Origin: Streptomyces sp. Ag109_O5-10
GTDB taxonomy: Bacteria > Actinomycetota > Actinomycetes > Streptomycetales > Streptomycetaceae
Direction of reading: 5' to 3'
Assembly (NCBI RefSeq): GCF_900105755.1
Contig: NZ_FNTQ01000002.1
Coordinates: forward strand, 1-64,000
DNA length: 64,000 nt
The position numbers and the translations under genes are program-made. A model generated the notes under the pieces. The model had not been told where the DNA came from. It worked only from the letters and a program-made list of their open reading frames with translations, and made no database searches. Shown in pieces: positions 9,097 to 16,522 of the stretch (positions within the stretch are counted from its first letter, which is position 1; the number at the start of each line of letters is the position of its first letter).

Positions 9097-9113
9097 CCAA
9101 AGGAAACGGTGTC
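9097..9113 (-). repeat. Right terminal inverted repeat of the IS
   Basis: CCAAAGGAAACGGTGTC, the exact reverse complement of 7618-7634, followed by TTA matching the triplet at the left end. Confidence 0.8.
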
Positions 9114-9196
9114 TTACTCGCCGGGTCTGACAACGAGTGACTGTCGAGTCTCTCCCGTTCGGCGCGTCGCAGATCAACAGTCGCTCGGTACCCGTC

Positions 9197-9772
9197 TCAG
9201 GCTGCGAATCCGATGTTGGTGACGTACTCGTACTGGCCCCACTGGGACCCGAGGTCGACCACCGCGTCATCGACCCACGCGTTGTCGAGCGCATCGTCAT
9301 CGTCGGCAGCCCATGCGGCGACGATCCGGTCCCAGTGCCGCACGTTCAGCGTCCGGTACTCCACCACCCGCTGTTGGGGTCGGGTGACCTGTGACTGGTT
9401 GAGCGGGTGGAACTCCACGCGGGTGCCGCGGCCGTCGCGGTTGAGGCGGGCCAGCAGGTAGCGGGCGACGTTCTCGCGGCGCACCGCGCGGTAGGCGTGC
9501 TCGATCGCGGCAAAGTTCGCGCGGGACGGGGAGCGGGTGCCGGCGAGCCAGGCCCGGATGGTGCGGGGCGTGGCGGTCAGGCCGGCTTCCCGCGCGGCGG
9601 CGCGTGCGCGGTCGGATCGGGTGAGGTAGTGCAGGCGGGCGAGCAGGCCGCGGCGGACGGTGATCGGGGTGGCGACGTACCCGGCGAGGGCGTCCAGTTG
9701 CCGCGCGACGGCTTCGTGGCCCTTGATGCCGCGCGCGCCAAACTTGCCGAAGTCGAGGTTGCGCTCAGGCAT
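9197..9772 (-). CDS. Tpg-like terminal protein candidate, 191 aa
   Basis: Start ATG 9772 is chosen because GGAG lies seven bases upstream; a start five codons earlier is possible. The protein is about the length of Streptomyces terminal protein Tpg (about 184 aa), which is covalently bound to telomere 5' ends. It has a central helix-turn-helix-like segment (TPRTIRAWLAGTRSPSRANF) as Tpg does, preceded by a basic helical region (RGLLARLHYLTRSDRARAAA). It sits downstream of a Tap-like gene, the usual tap-tpg order, with one small gene between. Identity is by size, HTH placement and context; sequence similarity to classical Tpg is not obvious, so it may be a divergent type. Confidence 0.4.
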   Translation of the reverse strand: MPERNLDFGKFGARGIKGHEAVARQLDALAGYVATPITVRRGLLARLHYLTRSDRARAAAREAGLTATPRTIRAWLAGTRSPSRANFAAIEHAYRAVRRENVARYLLARLNRDGRGTRVEFHPLNQSQVTRPQQRVVEYRTLNVRHWDRIVAAWAADDDDALDNAWVDDAVVDLGSQWGQYEYVTNIGFAA

Positions 9773-10049
9773 TGGCTTCTCCTGCACCTGCTGGCTCGAC
9801 GTCGTACCGCTGAAAAGGTCCTTCCATGACGTCGACCTCCAGGATACGTACGCCGTCCCGTCCGGTTCGGTACCGGACGTCGTGAATCAGGTATTCCTCT
9901 CCGGATTCTTCACGGCTTTGAAAGTACTCAGCAGCGGCTGCCAGCAACTCGGAAAGGCGGCGGCTGCGTGTGCGGTCGAAAAATCCGACGCTGTGGACAG
10001 GGTTGGTGTTCCAGCGTGCAGCAGTCACGCCATTGTTCGCTTCTGGCAT
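9765..10049 (-). CDS. Small hypothetical protein between the Tap- and Tpg-like genes
   Basis: 94 residues, unrecognised, with a predicted alpha/beta core (YLIHDVRYRTGRDGVRILEVDVME). It starts one base after the TGA of the Tap-like gene and its own stop overlaps the start of the Tpg-like gene by 8 bases, so the three are co-translated. Its conserved position implies a role with the telomere proteins, which is inference. Confidence 0.55.
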   Translation of the reverse strand: MPEANNGVTAARWNTNPVHSVGFFDRTRSRRLSELLAAAAEYFQSREESGEEYLIHDVRYRTGRDGVRILEVDVMEGPFQRYDVEPAGAGEANA

Positions 10050-10050
10050 G

Positions 10051-11622
10051 TCAGGCCTCTTCTGGGGTCGCGGTGTCGGTGCTGCCGACGGTGTAGACGT
10101 CCTTGACTTTCGCTTCGGTCACGCCGCGCCCTTCGGGGAAGACAGCTTGCCAGTCGCCGGCGACGTGGAGTTCGTCGGTGCCCATGGCGCGGACGACCAT
10201 GAGGCCTTCGTCGTAGGCGCGGTGGGCCTTCCACCACAGGTTCGCGAACGCCTGCGAGCGGATCAGGTGCATCCAGTCGGCCCTGTACAGCTCACGGTTG
10301 TAGTTCGACTCCCCCATGGTGGAGACGAACTTGGAGTACATGGCCTTGACGTACTCCAGCGTCACGTCGTCGCCGTCGGCGATCGCCTGGTCCCGGGCGT
10401 CTTTCAGGGTGATCCGGAACTTCTCCAGCAGGCCCTCGGTGGCACCCGAGGTCCAGGATTCGTGGATCACGGGCGGGTCGCACAGGCCGTACTTCGGCCC
10501 GGAGATCCGCAGTAGCAGGCGCAGGGTGGGCTCGGTCACCCACAGCGGGCCCGGCTCGTCGCGCTGGCCGATCGGGTTGGGCAGGACCGCGTCGTGGTCC
10601 CAGTCGGGCGGGGTGATCAGGTGGACACCGGCGCGGCGCCGGTCGTGCTGCCCACCCTCGGAGTGCTCCAGCTGTCCGAGCGGCAGGTGCGTCTTGAGCG
10701 CGCTCAGGTAGGCCCCGTTGATGTCCAGCGCGGTCACCTCGTGGACGCCGGCCGGGAGTTCGGGGCGGGTCCACTTGGGGCGGGCCTCCCACACCTGGTC
10801 GGCGCCCCGCGCGGTCTGCTTGCGCAGCACGTCCGGGAGCCACGGGTGGGCGACGATGTCGTAGCGGCCGCCGAGGCGGGCCTGGTCCAGCAGGGCCATC
10901 GCGTCCGGGATCGCCCGCTTCACCAAGGCCGCCGTGGCGGCCGCGACGTCCCCGCCGTGCTCGCCGAGCGCGGCCGCGACCGCCGAGGCAATCCGCCCGG
11001 CGAGCGGGTCGGGGGCGTCGGCGGGCTTCACCCGGCGCCCGGCCGCCACGACCTTCACCCCGCGCGAGCCCTGCCCCGCTCCGCCGGTACGGCTCTGCCC
11101 ACGCTGCACGAGGGCGGGGGCCGGTTCGGGTGCCGGGGCCGGCTGCACGGTCGCGGTGGTGCATTCGGCGGGGTCCAGGTGCTGGGGGAACCCGGCGACC
11201 TGGTGGCGGGCCGGCTGCCCGCAAAGCACGCACGGCTCGGGCGCGGCCAGTTCGTCCTGGTCGTCGTCGCCGTCGTCGCGGCGGTCGTCGTCGGCGGAGG
11301 GCGCCGCGGGCTCTCCCACTTCGGCGCCGGAGTCGTCGGCGGCCGCCGCGGGCGTCGTACGGCTGGCGAGCGTTGCCTGTGCCTGCTCGAGGAAGTACGC
11401 GTACTGCTCGCGGGTCTCGCCGCTCGGGTCACGGCCGGCTTCCCAGCCGCCGAGCGTCGACGCGCTCACGCCGACCGCGCGCGCCACCTGAGCCTTCGAG
11501 AGCCCCAGGTCCTCGCGCAGCCGGCGCCGCACCTCTGGGGCTGGTAGCGGGAGCTCGTCCCGAACTCCGGCAAGCAGGGCGTCGATGGCGGCACGGCCAG
11601 TGGTGTTCGTGTCCCGGTCCAT
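10051..11622 (-). CDS. tap: Telomere-associated protein Tap-like, with polymerase-palm-like motifs
   Basis: Residues 20-80 are an XRE-type helix-turn-helix (GLSKAQVARAVGVSASTLGG) as in Streptomyces Tap, which binds telomere 3' overhangs and recruits the terminal protein. Residues 131-154 form a possible zinc finger (CVLCG...H...H...C). The C-terminal half carries DINGAYLSAL (300-309), a Lys/Tyr-rich VKAMYSKF (425-432) and GTDEL (481-485), in the order of motifs A, B and C of protein-primed family B DNA polymerases. At 523 residues it is shorter than Tap of S. lividans/coelicolor (about 740). An AAGGAAG ribosome binding site precedes ATG 11622. The Tap assignment is from architecture and context. 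Confidence 0.5.
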   Translation of the reverse strand: MDRDTNTTGRAAIDALLAGVRDELPLPAPEVRRRLREDLGLSKAQVARAVGVSASTLGGWEAGRDPSGETREQYAYFLEQAQATLASRTTPAAAADDSGAEVGEPAAPSADDDRRDDGDDDQDELAAPEPCVLCGQPARHQVAGFPQHLDPAECTTATVQPAPAPEPAPALVQRGQSRTGGAGQGSRGVKVVAAGRRVKPADAPDPLAGRIASAVAAALGEHGGDVAAATAALVKRAIPDAMALLDQARLGGRYDIVAHPWLPDVLRKQTARGADQVWEARPKWTRPELPAGVHEVTALDINGAYLSALKTHLPLGQLEHSEGGQHDRRRAGVHLITPPDWDHDAVLPNPIGQRDEPGPLWVTEPTLRLLLRISGPKYGLCDPPVIHESWTSGATEGLLEKFRITLKDARDQAIADGDDVTLEYVKAMYSKFVSTMGESNYNRELYRADWMHLIRSQAFANLWWKAHRAYDEGLMVVRAMGTDELHVAGDWQAVFPEGRGVTEAKVKDVYTVGSTDTATPEEA

Positions 11623-11758
11623 CGGGACTTCCTTCCTTGATCGTCTGTGTGCCTCTGTGGGGGCCGATCTCCACCCCGCAGCGGGTGATTGTCTGTGAGG
11701 GGGGAGTTCGGCGCTACACGAGGCGCTGAGCGGCTTCTGGGGGGTGCTCAGCGGCGGA

Positions 11759-13114
11759 TCACGAGTCCAGGGCGGCCATGTCGCGGATCCGGCCGTAGTG
11801 GAGTTGGTGGGCCACGGTGACCGTGCAGAGCGACCCGTTGCGGTTCTTGCCGATGATCAGGTCGACCTCGCCCGCGCGGGCGCTGTACGGGTCGTAGGCG
11901 TCCTCGCGGTGCAGCAGGATGATTGCGCTGGCGTCCTGCTCGATCTGGCCGGAGTCGCGCAGATCCGAGACCTGTGGGCGTTTCCCGTCACGGCTCTCTG
12001 CACCACGGTTGAGCTGCGCGCAGCAGATGATCACCGCGCCGGTCTCCTCGGCCACGATCTTCAGTTCGCGGCTGATCTCGCTCACGCGCTCGTAGGGGGA
12101 CTGGCGGCTGCTGCGCTGGTCGGTCTCCATGAGCTGGAGGTAGTCCACGATCACCAGGGGCGGCCGGCCGGTCTCGCGGGTGATCGTCTGGACACGGTGG
12201 CGTACGCGGCTGGGGGAGACGCGGGAGCTGTAGTCCATCCACACCGGCAGGGTCTGGAGGTCGGGCACGTGGCGGGCAAGGCGCGTCCAGTCGTCGTCCT
12301 CGATGGCCGGGCCGCCCTTGAGCAGCCGCCTGAGGCTGACCCTCGAACGAGCCGCCAAGATCCGGTTGTTGACTTCCTTGCGGCCCATCTCCATGGAGTG
12401 CACGAGGGTCGGCCGGCCGCTGCTGGCGTTGGCGATGGCCACGCCGAGGGTGAGCGCGGACTTGCCCATGCCGGGCCGTCCCGCGACCACGACCACGTTG
12501 CCGGCGAGCATCATTAGGACTTCGTCCAGGTCGACCAGGCCGGTGACGGCGGCGGCCTCTTCGGTGGTCTCCAGGCTTTCCAAGTGGGCGTGGAGGTCGT
12601 CCCCGAGGCGGCCGAAGTGCCGGTCGGCCTCGCCGCCCGCCGCGAGGAAGTCCAGCTCGGTCTGGACGGCGCGGACGGTGTCGGTCACGGCGTCCGGCGC
12701 GGTCTGACGAGCCATCTGAAGGCCTCGCCCGAGCGAGGCCTGAAGGGCGCGGACCTTGGCATAGCCATGAACGAGAGCGGCGTAGTGCTCCACCTCGGCC
12801 GAGGAGCACGCGACCCGGACCATCTCGGACAGGGCCACCCGGCCGCCGACCCGCTCCAACTCGCCCATCGCGGTCAATTCAGCCACGACCATAGGCAGAC
12901 CGGTCGGCTCGCTCCTGCCGTGCAGGCTGCGGATGGCGGACCACACGGTCTCGTGCGCGGGCCGGTACCAGTCGCCGTCCTTGATGATCCGGGCTGCGTC
13001 CGCGACGGGGTCATAGGCGGGCGTGGCCAGCATGCAGGCGCCCAGGATCGAGGCCTCGCCGTCCTTGTCCGCGGCCGGCGGCTGCTCCAGCATCGCCTCG
13101 GTGTCGGTCGTCAT
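11759..13114 (-). CDS. rep2: DnaB-type replicative helicase (Rep2-like)
   Basis: A 451-residue DnaB-like protein: N-terminal helical domain (residues about 15-110, ASILGACMLATPAY), linker, then a RecA-fold motor with Walker A GRPGMGKS near residue 212, Walker B LVIVDYLQLM, and a later CCAQLNRGAESR sensor segment. It loads on the plasmid origin and unwinds DNA. Its ATG overlaps the stop of the upstream gene (ATGA), giving a rep1-rep2 operon like that described for linear plasmid pSLA2, where rep2 is a DnaB-like helicase. It seems complete and catalytically intact. Confidence 0.85.
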   Translation of the reverse strand: MTTDTEAMLEQPPAADKDGEASILGACMLATPAYDPVADAARIIKDGDWYRPAHETVWSAIRSLHGRSEPTGLPMVVAELTAMGELERVGGRVALSEMVRVACSSAEVEHYAALVHGYAKVRALQASLGRGLQMARQTAPDAVTDTVRAVQTELDFLAAGGEADRHFGRLGDDLHAHLESLETTEEAAAVTGLVDLDEVLMMLAGNVVVVAGRPGMGKSALTLGVAIANASSGRPTLVHSMEMGRKEVNNRILAARSRVSLRRLLKGGPAIEDDDWTRLARHVPDLQTLPVWMDYSSRVSPSRVRHRVQTITRETGRPPLVIVDYLQLMETDQRSSRQSPYERVSEISRELKIVAEETGAVIICCAQLNRGAESRDGKRPQVSDLRDSGQIEQDASAIILLHREDAYDPYSARAGEVDLIIGKNRNGSLCTVTVAHQLHYGRIRDMAALDS

Positions 13115-14241
13115 CGCTGCGCCTCCCCGGCCGCGGCCGCCGTCACGCCCGGGTGGGTGCAGCGGCGCATCGGCGCATCGTCGTTGTCATCGAGGAGCCA
13201 GCCGCTCGGGTCGCACGCTGTGCATGCCGCGACCAGCGCGAGACGCACGGCGGCCGCGTCCGGGCCGCCTTCCGAGCCCGCGGCCGCCACACGGGGCTTG
13301 ACCTTCGCGTACAGGCGCAGGTCGTCCACCCACCCGGGCAGGCACTTCGCCCAGGACGCCGCGCCTTGGGTGTTCTTCAGCACGTCGGCCTCCAGCAGGG
13401 CCCGACCGGCGTCGTCCAGGTCGGCCAGTAGCGGCCAGCCCTGGTCCCGCATCGCGCGCAGCAGCCGCGGCGCGCACCTTCTGGCCGTGGCTGCGCCCGC
13501 CTGCCAGCGCTGCATGCTGGCCAGGAAGGCGGCAGCGTTGCGCAGCTGCTCGTCGGTGAACTCCGGCGTGCGCTCCGCCCGGCCCTGCTGCTCCCGTTGT
13601 GACGGGAGTGACCGTGCCGGGCCAGTGAGGGGGTTGGGGGAGGAGGATTCCTCCTCCTCCGGGGGGTGTGGGGGGGGCGAGGCGGAGTGCGGGTTTTCCG
13701 TATTCCGCCTCTGACCAGGCGAAACGCGGGTTTCCAGATCGCGGGTTTTCCGCGATTCGGGTCCGGACTGCGGGTTTTCCGCATTCCGGCTCTGACCAGG
13801 CGAAACGCGGGTTTCCTGCGATTCGGTGGTGTGGGGATCGCGGGAAACCCGCGTTTCGGGGCTGACCTGCTGCGATGCCGCGATGCCAAGGTCGACGTAC
13901 TGGGTGTTGTTGGCGGGGTTCCGGTACACCCGGGTGACCCAGGTCGGGCGCCCGGTGGACGGGTCGAAGACACTGACGCGGGCGAGGTGGCCGGCGGTCG
14001 TCAGCCGCTTCGCGATGGCGTTGTAGCGGTCTTTGCCCATCTTCCAGCCCTGAGCTTGGAGGTCCGCCCGGATCGCTTCCATGGTCGACGGCAGGCGAGG
14101 ATCGCGCAGCAGCAACTCGGCGAGGACGCCGAGGTCTTCAGGCTGGAGACCGGGCGTACGCACCAGTTCGCGCCGCAGGATGACCTCTTCCGGGGCCTCC
14201 CAGCCACGCTCCAGGTAGCTGGAGCCGAAGTCGTCGCTCAC
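13111..14241 (-). CDS. rep1: Replication initiator Rep1-like, with origin iterons in its coding sequence
   Basis: A 376-residue protein with an N-terminal winged-helix-type segment (LGVLAELLLRDPRLPSTMEA through TTAGHLARVSVFD), a low-complexity middle in which ETRVSPGQ recurs, an acidic patch, and a helical C-terminal domain (WAKCLPGWVDDLRLY). In pSLA2-type linear plasmids Rep1 binds iterons located inside its own gene, and the same arrangement is visible here at 13689-13852. GTG 14241 overlaps the stop of a 42-codon frame upstream. It is followed without gap by the helicase gene. The exact family was not verified. Confidence 0.6.
   Translation of the reverse strand: MSDDFGSSYLERGWEAPEEVILRRELVRTPGLQPEDLGVLAELLLRDPRLPSTMEAIRADLQAQGWKMGKDRYNAIAKRLTTAGHLARVSVFDPSTGRPTWVTRVYRNPANNTQYVDLGIAASQQVSPETRVSRDPHTTESQETRVSPGQSRNAENPQSGPESRKTRDLETRVSPGQRRNTENPHSASPPPHPPEEEESSSPNPLTGPARSLPSQREQQGRAERTPEFTDEQLRNAAAFLASMQRWQAGAATARRCAPRLLRAMRDQGWPLLADLDDAGRALLEADVLKNTQGAASWAKCLPGWVDDLRLYAKVKPRVAAAGSEGGPDAAAVRLALVAACTACDPSGWLLDDNDDAPMRRCTHPGVTAAAAGEAQR
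13689..13852. repeat. Iteron cluster, candidate replication origin inside rep1
   Basis: GCGGGTTTTCC or GCGGGTTTCC occurs at 13689, 13726, 13741, 13770 and 13807, and once inverted (GGAAACCCGC, 13843-13852) within the palindrome CGCGGGAAACCCGCG. A larger unit of 81 bp is tandemly repeated (13689 onward and 13770 onward), giving a 27-residue repeat in Rep1. The arrangement matches the origin of pSLA2-like replicons, where iterons lie inside rep1. Confidence 0.65.
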
Positions 14242-14366
14242 CGCGCCACCTCCACCAGCTGGTGGACGACGGCAGCCGGGACGGGCGTGCGCTCCCGTGC
14301 AGCCGGTGGGCGCGAGACGGTCCGCGCGGCTGGCGGACGGTAGAACAGGCGACGCAACTGTGTCAT
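14238..14366 (-). CDS. Small basic peptide translationally coupled to rep1
   Basis: A 42-residue Arg/Pro-rich frame starting at ATG 14366 and ending in GTGA, where the TGA overlaps the GTG start of rep1. GGGGAG lies very close to the ATG. The overlap suggests a leader peptide that couples ribosomes onto rep1 and so could set initiator levels; no function beyond that can be seen. Confidence 0.4.
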   Translation of the reverse strand: MTQLRRLFYRPPAARTVSRPPAARERTPVPAAVVHQLVEVAR

Positions 14367-14563
14367 CTCCCCAGGTAGGGGAGCCGTGACCAGAGAATGT
14401 GATCTAGTGCCTGGCCCGGAGTAGTGGCGTTGCGCTATTTGTTGCGCATACTCTGGGTAGAGGTGACCACGCGGGCCAACGGCCCACGGGCATCACCCGG
14501 CAGACGAGGTCACCTCGCTGCTCACGACTCGAAGCTTTTGCAAGGGCGAGCGAGTCGGACTTG
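14367..14563. other. Leader/intergenic region upstream of the rep operon
   Basis: No coding frame is convincing. On the plus strand a possible promoter (TTGTTGCG, then TACTCT) at about 14437-14456 would give a short transcript ending at the hairpin at 14564-14598, so a small antisense-oriented or regulatory RNA is possible but unproven. Confidence 0.25.
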
Positions 14564-14598
14564 GAAGCGGCTCCTGTTGTGGCGACAGGGGCCGCTTC
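14564..14598 (+). terminator. Hairpin terminator
   Basis: AAGCGGCTCCTGT and ACAGGGGCCGCTT pair around a short loop with one G-U pair and a small bulge, followed by CGCATTTAA. It could end a transcript reading from about 14450. Confidence 0.5.
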
Positions 14599-14631
14599 GC
14601 ATTTAAGGAGATCGGGAGAGCATCAGCTTGC

Positions 14632-14913
14632 TCAACCTGCCTCTCGCTGAGTCGGTTCCGGGTCGGACATCACGTCTGGGTGCTTATCGGCCCAACCCTG
14701 CAGGAGCCGGACGTAAGCTTCCAAATGGCGCCGTCGCGGCTTGGCGATTCCGGTCTCCCAGCGGTGGAAGGCGACCCTGGTGACACCGAAGACCTCGGCG
14801 ACTTCTTCCTGCGTGAGCCCGTCGGCCTTGCGGAGACGCGCCCGAACATCCGGCGGCGGCATGGTGTCCGGCCGCGCGAGTAGAGCGTCGACTGCATCAA
14901 GTAGGTCAGACAC
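14632..14913 (-). CDS. Small XRE-family HTH protein
   Basis: Start GTG 14913 is chosen because AGGAGAGGGGG lies just upstream. The 93-residue protein is almost all one XRE helix-turn-helix (GLTQEEVAEVFGVTRVAFHR, then WETGIAKPRRRHLEAY). Its layout, ALLA..., PPPDVRARLRK..., GL..EEVA..FGV...WE.G, closely parallels the N-terminal HTH of the Tap-like protein at 10051-11622, suggesting one arose from the other. A role in regulating the replication or telomere operons is plausible from position. Confidence 0.7.
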   Translation of the reverse strand: MSDLLDAVDALLARPDTMPPPDVRARLRKADGLTQEEVAEVFGVTRVAFHRWETGIAKPRRRHLEAYVRLLQGWADKHPDVMSDPEPTQREAG

Positions 14914-15020
14914 TGTTCCCCCTCTCCTCACGTGATCCAGAACTATACATAACTCTGCACTCCGAGCTGTGGAGTTGCCGGCGTGTCAGGCGAAGATCTT
15001 GCCAAGCTAGGGTCACCAGC

Positions 15021-15668
15021 ATGCGTCTCGCCCTCTTCGACCTGGACGGAACCCTCGTCGACCGCCGATCGGCCTTCCCGGACGCCATCGCCCAGCTCAG
15101 CCACGATCACGGCTACGGCCCCGAGATCGAGCGCTGGCTGGTCACCGAACTGAAAGACCGAGCGAACCGCAGCGACTTTGAGCGCCTGCAGGCCACCTTC
15201 CAGCTCAACGAGTCGGCCGACCATCTGTGGCGCGTGTACGTGGACCGCATGGCGGCCGCCGTGCACTGCCGCCCGGCCGTCCTTGACAGCCTGGCACGAC
15301 TCCGGGCCGCCGGGTGGAACATAGGCGTTGCGACCAACGGCTCCAGCGACATCCAGCGCGCCAAAATCCAGGCAACCGGCCTTGCGGACCTGATCGACGG
15401 GGTCGCCGCGTCCGGAGACATAGACGTCCGCAAGCCGGACCCTCGGCTCTTCGAGCTCGCCGCCGCACGGTGCGGCACCCAGCTCACCCCCGGCGACTGG
15501 ATGACCGGAGACAACCCCGAAACCGACATCGCCGGAGGCTACAAAGCAGGGCTCCGCACCATCTGGGTCGACGGCCGCCCCTGGCCCGCCAGTCTTGCCA
15601 CACCCCACCACACCGTCGGTGACGTCACCGAGGCCATCGACTACCTCCTCACCCACTCCGCGGAGTAG
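15021..15668 (+). CDS. HAD-family phosphatase
   Basis: A 215-residue haloacid-dehalogenase-type hydrolase. Motif I is FDLDGTLVD with the nucleophile Asp at residue 7; motif II is the Thr/Ser in GVATNGSS; motif III Lys lies in VRKPDP; motif IV is GDNPETDIAG. The cap is of the helical C1 type. It dephosphorylates a small molecule that cannot be named from sequence. Four bases separate it from the dehydrogenase gene downstream, so the two form an operon. Confidence 0.85.
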   Translation: MRLALFDLDGTLVDRRSAFPDAIAQLSHDHGYGPEIERWLVTELKDRANRSDFERLQATFQLNESADHLWRVYVDRMAAAVHCRPAVLDSLARLRAAGWNIGVATNGSSDIQRAKIQATGLADLIDGVAASGDIDVRKPDPRLFELAAARCGTQLTPGDWMTGDNPETDIAGGYKAGLRTIWVDGRPWPASLATPHHTVGDVTEAIDYLLTHSAE

Positions 15669-15672
15669 CCCC

Positions 15673-16515
15673 ATGCCCCACCAGCCGATTGTCGGCATCC
15701 TGCACCCCGGCAGCATGGGCGCCGCCGTCGCCGCCTGCGCCGCGACGAACGCGAACACGGTCCTGTGGTGCGAGGCCGGACGCAGCCCCGCGACCATCGC
15801 GCGCGCCGAGCGGTTCGCCCTGACCGGGATGGCCACGCTGACGGAGCTGCTGGACCGCAGCGACATCGTCCTCAGCCTCTGCCCGCCGGCCGCTGCCGAG
15901 GAGCTGGCCCACGAGGTCGCCGAGCACGGCTTCACCGGCGTGTACGTGGAGGCGAACGCCATCAACCCCGAGCGAACTGTGCGGATCGCCGAGTTGCTCG
16001 GGTCCACGGCGATCGTCGTCGATGGAGGCGTCATCGGTTCCCCGCCGGTGGGCGGCAAGAGCCCGACCCTGTTCCTGTCCGGCCCTACTGCCGCGGTCAC
16101 CGAGGTCGACGCGCTGTTCGCCGGCACTGACGTGCAGACGGGGATCTTGGGCACGGAGGTCGGGAAGGCGTCCGCGCTGAAACTGTCGTACGCCAGCTTC
16201 CAGAAGACCTCCCGCGTGCTCGTGGCGCTCTCGGTCGGCCTCGCCCACCAGCACGGCGTCGACCAGGAGCTCCTCCAGGTCGCCGCCCGGCGCAGCGACT
16301 CGTACCTCGCCGAGCCCGAATACATCGCCAAGACCGCGGCCCGCGCCTGGCGGTGGGGCCCGGAAATGGAAGAGGTCGCCGACGCGCTCGCCGCGGCCGG
16401 CCTCCCCCCGGAGATGCTGCGCGCGGCCGCGTCCACGCTGGCACGCTGGAACGACGCCAAGGACGACGCCGAGCTCACGCTCACCGACGCCCTCGACAGG
16501 CTCGCCCAGCCGTAG
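15673..16515 (+). CDS. NAD(P)-dependent beta-hydroxyacid dehydrogenase-like protein (DUF1932 type)
   Basis: 280 residues. The N-terminal Rossmann segment reads IVGILHPGSMGAAVAACAA with the GxxGxxG-like turn of the 6-phosphogluconate/3-hydroxyisobutyrate dehydrogenase superfamily. The conserved DGGVIGSPPVGG substrate loop follows, and a helical C-terminal domain carries the K in SALKLSYASFQKTSRVL. The C-terminal part resembles DUF1932. Start ATG 15673 is used because earlier in-frame ATGs overlap the HAD gene. It is probably in an operon with the HAD gene; the substrate is unknown. Confidence 0.75.
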   Translation: MPHQPIVGILHPGSMGAAVAACAATNANTVLWCEAGRSPATIARAERFALTGMATLTELLDRSDIVLSLCPPAAAEELAHEVAEHGFTGVYVEANAINPERTVRIAELLGSTAIVVDGGVIGSPPVGGKSPTLFLSGPTAAVTEVDALFAGTDVQTGILGTEVGKASALKLSYASFQKTSRVLVALSVGLAHQHGVDQELLQVAARRSDSYLAEPEYIAKTAARAWRWGPEMEEVADALAAAGLPPEMLRAAASTLARWNDAKDDAELTLTDALDRLAQP

Positions 16516-16522
16516 CCCACGC

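Larger units (their letters stand above)
7618..9113 (+). mobile_element. IS5-type insertion element carrying an extra minus-strand gene
   Basis: The ends are a perfect 17-bp inverted repeat (7618-7634 and 9097-9113) starting GACACCGTTTCC, and both ends are flanked by TTA (7615-7617 and 9114-9116), a plausible target duplication. Inside are a two-frame DDE transposase (7659-8479) and an unrelated gene on the other strand (8476-9012). The total of 1496 bp is longer than the roughly 850-900 bp usual for a two-frame IS5/IS427-group element, and the extra length is the passenger gene. Confidence 0.75.

Noticed and set aside
13621..13700. Poly-G/GGAGGA-rich stretch as a G-quadruplex or regulatory element
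   Set aside because: It is explained by the acidic, Pro-rich coding segment of rep1; no independent support.
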